Origin: Anaerolineales bacterium
GTDB lineage: Bacteria > Chloroflexota > Anaerolineae > Anaerolineales > UBA11858
DNA length: 64,000 nt
Direction: 5' to 3'
Assembly: GCA_028278545.1 (NCBI GenBank)
Contig: JANQED010000120.1
Location: 222,219 to 286,218, forward strand
Positions 16,783-24,153 of this stretch are shown in pieces. The notes under the pieces are model-generated. The model did no database searches, was not told the DNA's origin, and was given only the letters and a program-made list of their open reading frames with translations. The position numbers were made by a program, and so were the translations under genes. Within the stretch, counting starts at the first letter, position 1. Each line of letters opens with the position of its first letter.

Positions 16783-16802
16783 GCGCCCAACGACCAGGGC
16801 GC
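16783..16802. terminator. Possible bidirectional hairpin between convergent genes
   Basis: GCGCCC and GGGCGC form a 6-bp all-G/C stem with an eight-base loop between the convergent EcfS and recombinase-like genes. There is no T-run, so it may only be a barrier hairpin. Confidence 0.3.
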
Positions 16803-16827
16803 ATCCCTGAAAGATGCCTACCCACCC

Positions 16828-17730
16828 TTAATTCGATTCGAGCTGCGCAGCTAGGCGCTTGAGTTTCTGGCTGATTTCGCGCCACTGAACTTTCGAGATG
16901 CCCATCTTCTGACGGATTTTGTCTGATTCCATGCTGGATTGCCAGTCGGTCAGGGCGCAGGTCCAACGACACATACTGAAAGAGAGGTGCTTCTCAAGGC
17001 CGGCTTCGTTGCTCAAATCCTCCAGGAGGTACTCCAGGCGTCGCTGTGACCAGGGGAATAGCTGATCGGTGAGTTTGTATTGAGAACTGTACTCATGGTA
17101 AGCTGCCACCCAACTTTCGGGCAGCGCGATTTTGCGTTCTTTGTAGCGATGCTTCAGATTGTCATAGCGCACGAACAGCGTGGGGCCATCCTCGGCATCG
17201 AGGTGAACATGATTGGGGCTGAGGCTTAAACATTCGCTCTTCTTGATCCCCGTGGCGAGCAGCAGATCGAGCAGCGCGAAGTAACGAGTATCCGGCTTTT
17301 CTGCCTGGCGATATGCTTCAGCGACTTCATAGGCTGCTTCGACTTCTTTTGGGGTGAGTACTTCGGGGAGAGGGCTCCGCACAGATTTTTGCACGACCTT
17401 CTCTGCCGGATCAACCAGCAGGATCCCCGCGCTGTGCAGCCAGCGAAAGAAGGCCTTTAGCGAGGTGATCCGGCGCGCCAGTGTCTTGGGGCTGCAAGGG
17501 ACACCGCGCTCTTCCTGCATCCATTTCAGGAAATTGTTCAAATCGCTGGTGGTGATGCTTCCGATGGTTCGGTCTGGAGGCAGGTAAGAGGCCAGCAGCC
17601 GCATATCCCCGGTGAAGGCCTTGAGGGTGTGGGGTGAACTGCCTTGATCGTTGAGGTAAATCTCCCATCCGTGGATCGCTGGGTTGAGTGTAGTTAGGGC
17701 GGTGATGTGAGCCGTCTGTTGAGCAGTCAT
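16828..17730 (-). CDS. Tyrosine-recombinase-like protein lacking catalytic residues
   Basis: A 300-residue protein with the architecture of a phage-type integrase: an N-terminal SAM-like core-binding domain (residues 18-108, GWEIYLNDQGSSPHTLKAF, LARRITSLKAFFRWLHSAG) and a C-terminal catalytic-like domain. I chose the ATG at 17730 because GGAG lies six bases upstream. The catalytic set is eroded: the first Arg position reads TGIKKSE (Lys), the LKHRYKERKIAL beta-hairpin Lys region is kept, the HxxR box reads SMCRWT (His lost, Arg kept), LGH is MGI, and no Tyr follows. It therefore probably binds DNA without recombining it, or is decaying. The reading frame is intact, arguing for a function. TGCG/CGCA dyads lie in its promoter. 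Confidence 0.8.
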   Translation of the reverse strand: MTAQQTAHITALTTLNPAIHGWEIYLNDQGSSPHTLKAFTGDMRLLASYLPPDRTIGSITTSDLNNFLKWMQEERGVPCSPKTLARRITSLKAFFRWLHSAGILLVDPAEKVVQKSVRSPLPEVLTPKEVEAAYEVAEAYRQAEKPDTRYFALLDLLLATGIKKSECLSLSPNHVHLDAEDGPTLFVRYDNLKHRYKERKIALPESWVAAYHEYSSQYKLTDQLFPWSQRRLEYLLEDLSNEAGLEKHLSFSMCRWTCALTDWQSSMESDKIRQKMGISKVQWREISQKLKRLAAQLESN

Positions 17731-17743
17731 CCGATTCTCCATG

Positions 17744-17786
17744 TGCGTTTTTCGCATAGCCAGCAATGTGCGTATAGTTTATCGCA
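17744..17786. promoter_or_regulatory. Two TGCG...CGCA inverted repeats
   Basis: TGCG-TTTTT-CGCA at 17744-17756 and TGCG-(10 bases)-CGCA at 17769-17786 lie just upstream of the recombinase-like gene. The paired half-sites look like operator sites, possibly bound by the adjacent gene product. This is inferred from symmetry alone. Confidence 0.35.
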
Positions 17787-17948
17787 GGGTTGAGGAGAAG
17801 TCAACAGGACTACAGTACTACTAAGAGGATGACGGCTTTGGATATTGGCGACTTACCCTGCATGAGACCGAGCTTCAAGGCATTTACCAGAGTGTATAGG
17901 CACTCTCAAAACCCCAAGAATCGTCTGCTCGCCTGTCGTCAGGCTAAA

Positions 17949-17957
17949 TGATATAAT
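17949..17957 (+). promoter_or_regulatory. Extended -10 promoter for SGNH gene
   Basis: TGATATAAT is a consensus -10 with the TGn extension, about 105 bases before the ATG of the SGNH hydrolase gene. No clear -35 box is seen. Confidence 0.4.
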
Positions 17958-18061
17958 GCCGAAGTATTGCCCACTTTTGTTGAGCGGTTTGTGCTTTGGC
18001 AAGATGATCTTCGATCTGTTTTGCGCACATTTTTTTGAAGGATTTTCCGCGAGGTACTTAG

Positions 18062-19183
18062 ATGTCATCGAAGAAAAAATATCTGCTAATGAATATTGGA
18101 TTGTCCTTAGCATCCATATTCATCAGTATTATTGTTGCCGAATTAGTCCTTTATCACTTCTTCCCACAACCTACATATGCGGTCAGGTACAGCGATTGGG
18201 GGTTCGAACATATCCCCAATATCTCGTTCAAACATACACCGGAGTCAAAAGAGGCCATAAGCTATATCCAATACAACTCTGAAGGGTTCCGAGGTCCTGA
18301 CGAATATCAGCTCTCAGCACCAGGAGACACTCTTCGGATTGCGATCCTGGGGGATTCATACGGCGAGGGAGCGGAAGTTGACTATCAGTTTTTGCACGGC
18401 ACAGTCCTTGAAGAACTGCTCAATGAGTACCTAGCAAATTCCGATGGCCGATATCGAAAGGCGGAAGTGATTAAGGCTGGGGTCTACGCTTACGACTCCT
18501 GCCAGGAATTGAGGTTATTCGAACAACGAGTCAGGAAGTACGAACCCAAAGTTGTATTGGTAATTTATACCGGAGAGCTACAGGATAATTTGGATTTCTG
18601 TTCGTGGGATGGAAATGGTCTGCAATATCTGGATCTTGAATACACCCCGCTGCGCTATTACTACAGGTATGCGGTTGGCTATTTAAATGCAAAATCTCAC
18701 TTGCTGACCTATCTTCACAGAGTCTATAAATACAGACTTAATGCTAACCTTCATCTTCCTGAACAGCTGAACAAAACCTTTGCCTATACCCCGCCGGAAG
18801 GATATGATCTTTTAGACGAGATCAGGGAGGTCGAAAAACCAGTAAATGAATACATGAATCGAGTTGAGACAACCAAGGAACTTCCTGATAGCGAGGTACA
18901 TCAACTCTTGTTCGCTATTTTTAGCAATTTCAACGAAAGCGTTCAGCAGTATGGCGGGGACTTCATCGTGATATTCAGCCATGATGCTCCTGAAAACTAT
19001 GCCCTGGCACATTTTCTCAAAGAAGAATCCATCCAATTCTTTGATTTACATACCTACATCAATGACCGCCGAACCCAAGCCGCCCATTTTCCTATCGATG
19101 GTCATTGGAACGAATATGGACACTCTATCGTCGGTCACGGATTCTATGAAGTGGTCCTGTATTTGTTGCCTCATTGGGAGTAA
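18062..19183 (+). CDS. Membrane-anchored SGNH/GDSL hydrolase
   Basis: A 373-residue protein; GAGG sits seven bases before the ATG. Residues 7-30 form one membrane anchor (LLMNIGLSLASIFISIIVAE), so the rest is probably outside. The GDSL-type nucleophile block is IAILGDSYGEGA near residue 97, and the C-terminal Asp-His block is DGHWNEYGHSIVG near residue 348, both as in SGNH esterases/acetyltransferases acting on surface glycans or lipids. FRGP near residue 78 precedes the first block as in AlgX/DltD-like relatives. It stands alone between the recombinase-like gene and a small membrane protein. The exact ester substrate is unknown. Confidence 0.83.
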   Translation: MSSKKKYLLMNIGLSLASIFISIIVAELVLYHFFPQPTYAVRYSDWGFEHIPNISFKHTPESKEAISYIQYNSEGFRGPDEYQLSAPGDTLRIAILGDSYGEGAEVDYQFLHGTVLEELLNEYLANSDGRYRKAEVIKAGVYAYDSCQELRLFEQRVRKYEPKVVLVIYTGELQDNLDFCSWDGNGLQYLDLEYTPLRYYYRYAVGYLNAKSHLLTYLHRVYKYRLNANLHLPEQLNKTFAYTPPEGYDLLDEIREVEKPVNEYMNRVETTKELPDSEVHQLLFAIFSNFNESVQQYGGDFIVIFSHDAPENYALAHFLKEESIQFFDLHTYINDRRTQAAHFPIDGHWNEYGHSIVGHGFYEVVLYLLPHWE

Positions 19184-19233
19184 AACAGAAGCGTCAAAGT
19201 ATCTGCCCGATTTCAAAAGATCACCTTGCCCTT

Positions 19234-19242
19234 TGGTATAAT
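19234..19242 (+). promoter_or_regulatory. Extended -10 promoter
   Basis: TGGTATAAT is an extended -10 box about 47 bases before the TTG start of the membrane protein gene at 19289. Confidence 0.45.
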
Positions 19243-19288
19243 TTCCACCTGTATCAACCGGCCTGTATGTTGCTTATGAGGGAATAAC

Positions 19289-20062
19289 TTGTCCAGATTT
19301 ATTAGGGCTCTACTTGTTACAGGTGTTCCACTGGGAGTTTTGAGCACACTTGTTTTCATCGGTGGCTCAGAACTCAGTTTGCTTGGCTTTGCCTTAAGCG
19401 CTGTTGGCTTGAGCTTATTGTTTGGGTTAGTCCTTGGAACCGCCGTCTATTTCTTTACCAGCAAAGTTCGCTTTTCGGTTTGGAATTTCGTTTTTTTGTT
19501 CTTTTTGATGAGTATTGTGAGTGTCACCATTGGGGGTTTTGTTTCATTGGTGGGAAATGCGCTTCCTCACGGTGATTGGAAACAGATTCAGGAACCTCCA
19601 GAAGAGGTGGTTAGTTTCACTGGCCCTACGTGCTATAGCTTAGGAGATCAGACGGTCTATATCAGTACCGCGGGTGGGAATTTCTACTCCCATCAGTGCA
19701 AACAGAGAAATCAATGTGCGTGGAAGGAAGTGGCTGAGGTACCAGACCAGTCCTCTTTGAATATCTCGAGTTGTTCTGCGCAATCCAGGTCGAACTATCG
19801 CCCACCTGCTCCACCTGGGGAAATAATTGCGTCTTACCAGGTAGATGACATCGGGCCAAATTGTCGAGGACAGACGAACTATATACTTTTGGAGGATGGG
19901 AGCATTTGGCGGTGGAATAGAGCCTCTTGTGCCGGTAGTGGGACTATTTTCTTAACGCTATTCGCAATGTTCTCTCTGATTTCCAGCTTTTTGGGTTGTA
20001 TTAGTTTAGCGCTTCAAAGGGGTAGAGGTAGCTGGCGCGACCTTCATACTCTTGAGCCTTGA
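19289..20062 (+). CDS. Membrane protein with Cys-rich external domain
   Basis: I do not recognise this 257-residue protein. The start is TTG with GAGGGA upstream. Three hydrophobic segments lie at about residues 5-28, 31-54 and 66-88, then a polar stretch of about 120 residues, then a last membrane helix near 218-240 (IFLTLFAMFSLISSFLGC). The polar stretch holds seven cysteines, in contexts such as TCYSLG, QCKQRNQCAW, SSCSAQS, NCRGQ and ASCAG, suggesting disulfides in an extracytoplasmic domain. Repeated Y-I-S/L-L-E-D-G strand patterns hint at a beta fold. A promoter element upstream supports a real gene. Confidence 0.6.
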   Translation: MSRFIRALLVTGVPLGVLSTLVFIGGSELSLLGFALSAVGLSLLFGLVLGTAVYFFTSKVRFSVWNFVFLFFLMSIVSVTIGGFVSLVGNALPHGDWKQIQEPPEEVVSFTGPTCYSLGDQTVYISTAGGNFYSHQCKQRNQCAWKEVAEVPDQSSLNISSCSAQSRSNYRPPAPPGEIIASYQVDDIGPNCRGQTNYILLEDGSIWRWNRASCAGSGTIFLTLFAMFSLISSFLGCISLALQRGRGSWRDLHTLEP

Positions 20063-20154
20063 TGAACTGGGGGCGCGGAGATGTTAATGTCCGCTGCAAG
20101 ACCGCGTTGCCCTGCTAACGGGATGGAATGGCAGTATCCTAGAGTAAGTTATTG

Positions 20155-20790
20155 ATGCCTGAATACCGATTTGGTTATCCCAGGACATGTAGGATTTGTG
20201 AATCCTTTTCAACCGTTGGATTCAACCTTCAAGTTGCACCATTTCATAAACTTGGTGATGAGTTTCGCCTGATGTTGATTGGTCAAGACCCAACAATTAC
20301 CGTAAACCCGGAGCGTGTAAAGCATGTCCTTATGTTGAATGAGCCTAACCGCCAATTATCCCGTTGGTTGCGTGATTTGTTAGGTGAGCAGAATTTCGAC
20401 AGGGTAACGCTTTATGCTACAAATCTGGTGAAATGCACTTTCGAGCAAAAACCATCCAGCGTTCAAGGGGGAGCGTTGAAATTCCTGCGACCCTATTTTG
20501 AGCATTGTAAGCATCATCTGATTGAAGAAATCCAAAGCTATCAACCGGATTTTGTACTTACGTTGGGGGAAGCTGCCCACAAGTTGTTTGTCAGCATCCT
20601 TGACAACTCAACTGATTTTGCGGATACAATGCAGGGTGCGTTTACCGGGGATTTTTTGCAAGCGTCTATTGGAGAGTGCCACTTCGACTATTCTCCTAGT
20701 CTCCACATAAGCACTTGGCGGGTGGCCGAAGTTTATGGTGATGGGGTAAAGAAGTTCAAAGTCGGGGTTTCATCCTACTTTAACAAATAA
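20155..20790 (+). CDS. Uracil-DNA-glycosylase superfamily protein
   Basis: A 211-residue protein starting at ATG 20155 (a TTG directly before it is also possible). It has the UDG-superfamily order: a phosphate/base-site motif LMLIGQDPTI near residue 42, LYATNLVKCTF near 87 (compare TN-VKC of family 4), LTLGEAAHKLF near 137, and a C-terminal SPSLHIS near 180 in the place of the HPS leucine-loop motif. It lacks a clear set of iron-sulfur cysteines; CRIC at the N-terminus and NLVKC are the only candidates. The catalytic motif is atypical, so excision activity is not certain. It is flanked by non-repair genes. Confidence 0.65.
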   Translation: MPEYRFGYPRTCRICESFSTVGFNLQVAPFHKLGDEFRLMLIGQDPTITVNPERVKHVLMLNEPNRQLSRWLRDLLGEQNFDRVTLYATNLVKCTFEQKPSSVQGGALKFLRPYFEHCKHHLIEEIQSYQPDFVLTLGEAAHKLFVSILDNSTDFADTMQGAFTGDFLQASIGECHFDYSPSLHISTWRVAEVYGDGVKKFKVGVSSYFNK

Positions 20791-20911
20791 TAGTTGTGTA
20801 TCAAGTGACCAAACAGAAAATCACTGTTGGAACGTGTTTGCAACAAGTGAAAAGGTATGATTTGAGAGATAATCCCCGCTTCTCCATGATTTTTGGATGC
20901 CCCAGTACAAA

Positions 20912-21394
20912 TTACCTATCTGAAGGCGTGTAGACAGGCGGTGGAACAAGCGCCTTTGATACAGAGCATACAGCATTTTCTTCGTTGGCAACCGAGAGCT
21001 TGCCGGCATAGAATTTCGCCTCTCCCTGGCCTGCTGGCCCTAGAATATTCCCATAGCATTTGTGCTCCATTGGGTATTGAACACAGTTCAAACCTGAGAT
21101 ATTGAAGGTGCCCAATCCAAATAGCTCTATGCTGGCGGACTTTGGAAATAGCCCCGATACGACAAACTCAATATAGGAATAATTCGCATCTCCGGTTTTA
21201 GAGTAGAGGATTTCAAACCGGCACCAGGGGGCGTAATGCTTGGGATCAGATTGTTGAATGACTGGAACGTTGTCTTCACATTCGCCTGGCGGACATTCGG
21301 TGTTTGCATCAGCAGTTTTGAGTGAAATCTCGATGGGAAGAAGGATAATTACAACAGAAATTAAGAGCAAAATCGGGATAATCCATTTTTTCAT
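20912..21394 (-). CDS. Small secreted protein, unknown
   Basis: I do not recognise this 160-residue protein. The ATG at 21394 has GGAG six bases upstream. A signal or anchor helix covers residues 4-24 (WIIPILLLISVVIILLPIE). The mature part has CPPGEC, CRFEILY, LNCVQY, HKCYGN and VCSVSK, that is six or more cysteines, and ends in a Pro-rich VPPPVYTPSDR. This looks like a small disulfide-stabilised beta domain. It is monocistronic and more A/T-rich than the genes before 16 kb. Confidence 0.55.
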   Translation of the reverse strand: MKKWIIPILLLISVVIILLPIEISLKTADANTECPPGECEDNVPVIQQSDPKHYAPWCRFEILYSKTGDANYSYIEFVVSGLFPKSASIELFGLGTFNISGLNCVQYPMEHKCYGNILGPAGQGEAKFYAGKLSVANEENAVCSVSKALVPPPVYTPSDR

Positions 21395-21686
21395 GGCGCT
21401 CTCCATCATGTTCTGGTTCGGTGTGGTTATCCTAAAATGCAGGCGAAGGCTTGTGAGGCAAGATCAGTTCCCTGTGGATGGCCCCGATGGTGCGGGCTTT
21501 TTTGTTGTGTGAGTGGGATTATAGCATACAGTTACAAATATCTTGGCTGTTAGATATAAACAAACTATGCATAAACTTTTCTAAGGAAGCGAATCACTTG
21601 TATCAGAACGTAGACAATCATCCCCCCACCAACAAATATTCTTGTGGTTGCGTTATATGTTTTTTCACGATTGATTTTTTTACATA

Positions 21687-21896
21687 CTAATAGTAATCGA
21701 CATCGAATAAGACCTTAATACATTCAGCTACTAATGAATATTGAACGGATACGCTGGCGTGAATATTGCACAATTTCCTCTTCGACTGAAACAGGGGTGG
21801 CAGGGGAACACGTAGATCATTTTTGCAATATCGACAAATGATTGCTTCAGCCTGAATTTCCTCAGCACAATAGAGGCGCTTCTTGGTTTCATTCAT
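21687..21896 (-). CDS. Small zinc-ribbon-like protein
   Basis: A possible 69-residue protein whose ATG overlaps the end of the pentapeptide-repeat gene (ATGAATGA). The N-terminus KRLYCAEEIQAEAIICRYCKNDL matches in part the common double-CxxC zinc ribbon of small bacterial proteins (C-x2-CAEEI...CRYC), cited here in pieces: YCAEEIQ and CRYCKNDL. The first Cys of the usual CPYC is replaced (RLYC), so zinc binding may be impaired. The C-terminal half has no recognisable features. It may be a degraded remnant. Confidence 0.45.
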   Translation of the reverse strand: MNETKKRLYCAEEIQAEAIICRYCKNDLRVPLPPLFQSKRKLCNIHASVSVQYSLVAECIKVLFDVDYY

Positions 21897-22649
21897 TTTC
21901 TGGATTTTCCTGCTTTTCGCACCATTCCTCGAACTCTGCTTTCCAGTTATCTTCGCTGAGTTTTGTGCCATCGGGAAGAATTGCATCGGATAACGATTCC
22001 GTTGTTTTGAGCTGTTTTGGAGTCACTATGCATCCCTCCATTTGGGCGCTATCAAAGTTCGCGCCATTTAAATCTGCTCCCTCCAGGTTTGCTTTCTCGA
22101 GAGTTGTTGCCGCCAGCCACGCATTTCTTAGGTTTGCGTCGCGTAATTCTGATTCGTTCAGATTAGATAAGGGCAATCTTGCATCTTCAAGATTGGACCA
22201 TGATAAGCTGCTTTATCCATCCATGCATTGTAAAGCGGAGCACCTGATAGATTGGCTCCATCTAAAAATGCCCCCGTGAGAGTACCGTCATTTAGCCAAT
22301 TTCTTTCTTCGAGTTGACGAGCTGCTTCGATTGCGAACGTATTGTTTGGGCTTCTAAGTTGAATAATCAGTCTCATTTTTTCTTCATTGATGATTCTAGC
22401 TTGGTTTATATTATCGATAATTAAAACTGTTACCCCAATTCCTATAAGTTCAGTGCTGATTTTTCGGTAAAAATCTGTCAACCAAGGAATGTATGGAATA
22501 CACCCATCAATATTCCCTGCCACTCCTAACCCTAGAATTATCAATGCAATAATATCCTCTAGCCCTATGAACTCCCTCACCCATTCACGAGTCGAATAAA
22601 CCCAAAACTCGAAATCAAAACACCTCTCGTCCGTAAAAGTTCGCTGCAT
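21889..22649 (-). pseudogene. Membrane pentapeptide-repeat protein, split by a frameshift
   Basis: Two reading frames together make one protein. The upstream frame (from about 22649; GTG 22700 is an alternative) gives two membrane segments (LEDIIALIILGLGVAGN; LIGIGVTVLIIDNI), an EEKMRLIIQLRSPNN helix, and pentapeptide repeats (DGTLTGAFLDGANLSG), ending at a stop near 22158. The next frame continues the repeats without a gap: SNLEDARLPLSNLNESELRD, ANLRNAWLAATTLEKANLEG. Repeats run on one side into the other at about 22193-22204, where one missing base restores the frame. It may be a true mutation or an assembly error. Function unknown; membrane pentapeptide proteins are common accessory genes. 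Confidence 0.7.
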
Positions 22650-22991
22650 AATTTCTCGCCCTATCCTTTCCGCGTCAAACACATATCCCGCACCGCGCAC
22701 ATTGCTTATCCGCTTCTAGCTCTGGAATGTTACCAGCTTTGCCCGCAACCAGCTTATTAAAGGGCGCAGAATTTCGGAGATTCTGCCGTGCTTACTTCAT
22801 AACCTTGAAGCAAGAATACCAGTTCAGTATGCTCTACTACTTTTGTCCCTGATTTGTTACGAATACTCCTAACAGATTATTCTCTGTTGGTGTCAATCTC
22901 TCCCTATCATCTCCTCACCAAAGCACACTCCTTCGAGCGTGCTGATTCCCTAATTATTTTCTGAGTACCCCGGTCTTTGTGGTGTCAAAGA

Positions 22992-23063
22992 TGGCGAGGG
23001 TGGGAGTCGAACCCACGGCCAAGGGCTTATGAGTCCCCTGCTCTACCACTGAGCTACCTCGCC
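22992..23063 (-). tRNA. tRNA with CAU anticodon (Met or Ile2)
   Basis: A 72-base cloverleaf: acceptor GGCGAGG pairs with CCTCGCC, discriminator A, D-arm AGCTCAGTGGTAGAGC, anticodon loop CTCATAA, T-loop GTTCGACTC. CCA is not encoded. The anticodon CAU fits elongator Met or the lysidine-modified Ile2. The anticodon arm and variable region (GCAGGGGACTCATAAGCCC, CTTGG) look closer to the E. coli Ile2 tRNA than to elongator Met as I recall them. Identity cannot be settled by eye. Confidence 0.95.
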
Positions 23064-23075
23064 AGGGCGGGGAGA

Positions 23076-23104
23076 ATATTACTATGCGCCCCGGGTTTTG
23101 TCAA
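23076..23104 (-). promoter_or_regulatory. Strong promoter of the CAU tRNA
   Basis: On the minus strand a consensus TTGACA (23104-23099) and TAATAT (23081-23076) are separated by 17 bases. The start point would be a few bases before the tRNA 5' end at 23063. Confidence 0.75.
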
Positions 23105-23126
23105 CGAAAAATGAACCTTCGACGCC

Positions 23127-24131
23127 TTAAGGTGTAGGGCTTTTCGATGCGGCTGGCAGTCCTGCTATGGGCTCCGCTGCGTACACTGCCCGTAAGACGG
23201 CCTGGGCGAAGACCTCTGCACCAAAGGCTCCCACTATGTTGACGTCAGCTTTTTTGGCCCCCGTTGCGAGGGCGAAGATGGTATCCCCATCTACCATGGT
23301 ATGGGCCGGGCGGATGGTGCGTGCGAGTCCATCGTGAGCCATCTGGGCGACTTTGTTGGCGCCCTCTTTGGTCAGCCTGGCATTGGTGGCTACCACCCCG
23401 ATCACCGTATTGCCTCGGCTGGCGAATCCCAGCACAGTACGGCCAACCAGAGATCGCATGATCTGGAGCGTGTCGGCGAAGTAGCCCTCGGCGCCGATAT
23501 GCAGGGGGCCAACATCGGCGGCACGCGCACCGGCGATGATCTCTCCGCTGGTCGGATCGATCACGTCTCCAAAGGCGTTGACGGCCGCCATAGCCCCCAC
23601 AACCACCCCCCCGCCGATATCCATGCTGGCGCCGCCGATGCCCGCCTTCATGGCTTGTTTCGGTCCCAGGATTTTGCCCACAGTAGCCCCGGTCCCCGCC
23701 CCGACGTTGCCTTCTGCTGGGGCATCGGCGCTGGCATTTAGGCAGGCCTGATAGCCCATCTCGGGGCCGGGGCGCACATCGGCGCGGCCGATCCCCAGAT
23801 CAAAGAGGATGGCTGCGGGCACAATTGGAACTTTAGCCACCCGGACATCGAAACCCACCCCTTGCTCTTCCAGGTATTGGACGACACCGGAGGCGGAGTC
23901 CAGCCCAAAAGCAGAACCACCCGAAAGCACGACCGCATGAACCTGATCCACCAAATGGAGCGGGCGCAGCGCGTCCACCTCGCGCGTGCCCGGCGCGCCC
24001 CCGCGTTGATCTACGCCCCCAACAGCCCCCCCTGGGCACATGATCGCAGTGCAGCCGGTCAGGGCATCCAGGTCCTGCGCGTGTCCAACCTGGATGCCGG
24101 GGATGTCGGTGATAGCGTTGGTGGTTTTCAC
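23127..24131 (-). CDS. P1 family (DmpA-like) peptidase
   Basis: A 334-residue N-terminal-nucleophile hydrolase of MEROPS family S58, aminopeptidases that cleave themselves into two chains. It starts at GTG with GGAG seven bases before. Family motifs: ITDIPGIQVGHA at the N-terminus, VVLSGGSAFGLDSASGV near residue 70, and GNVGAGTGATVGKILG near 141. The strand after residue 230 holds FASRGNTVIGVVATNA. The autocleavage nucleophile in this family is a Ser preceding the beta chain; I could not place it unambiguously. It lies 22 bases after coaBC in the same direction, so probably in one operon, though no shared pathway is apparent. Confidence 0.9.
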   Translation of the reverse strand: MKTTNAITDIPGIQVGHAQDLDALTGCTAIMCPGGAVGGVDQRGGAPGTREVDALRPLHLVDQVHAVVLSGGSAFGLDSASGVVQYLEEQGVGFDVRVAKVPIVPAAILFDLGIGRADVRPGPEMGYQACLNASADAPAEGNVGAGTGATVGKILGPKQAMKAGIGGASMDIGGGVVVGAMAAVNAFGDVIDPTSGEIIAGARAADVGPLHIGAEGYFADTLQIMRSLVGRTVLGFASRGNTVIGVVATNARLTKEGANKVAQMAHDGLARTIRPAHTMVDGDTIFALATGAKKADVNIVGAFGAEVFAQAVLRAVYAAEPIAGLPAASKSPTP

Positions 24132-24153
24132 GCCATGCTCCTTTGGAAAGCGT

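Noticed and set aside
17956..18282. An open frame overlapping the SGNH hydrolase start
   Set aside because: It is out of frame with the recognised protein, has no family motifs and is explained by chance in a shared region.
21481..21503. GCCC...GGGC followed by six T, like a terminator
   Set aside because: The stem has only four base pairs with a nine-base loop, and no plus-strand gene ends nearby.
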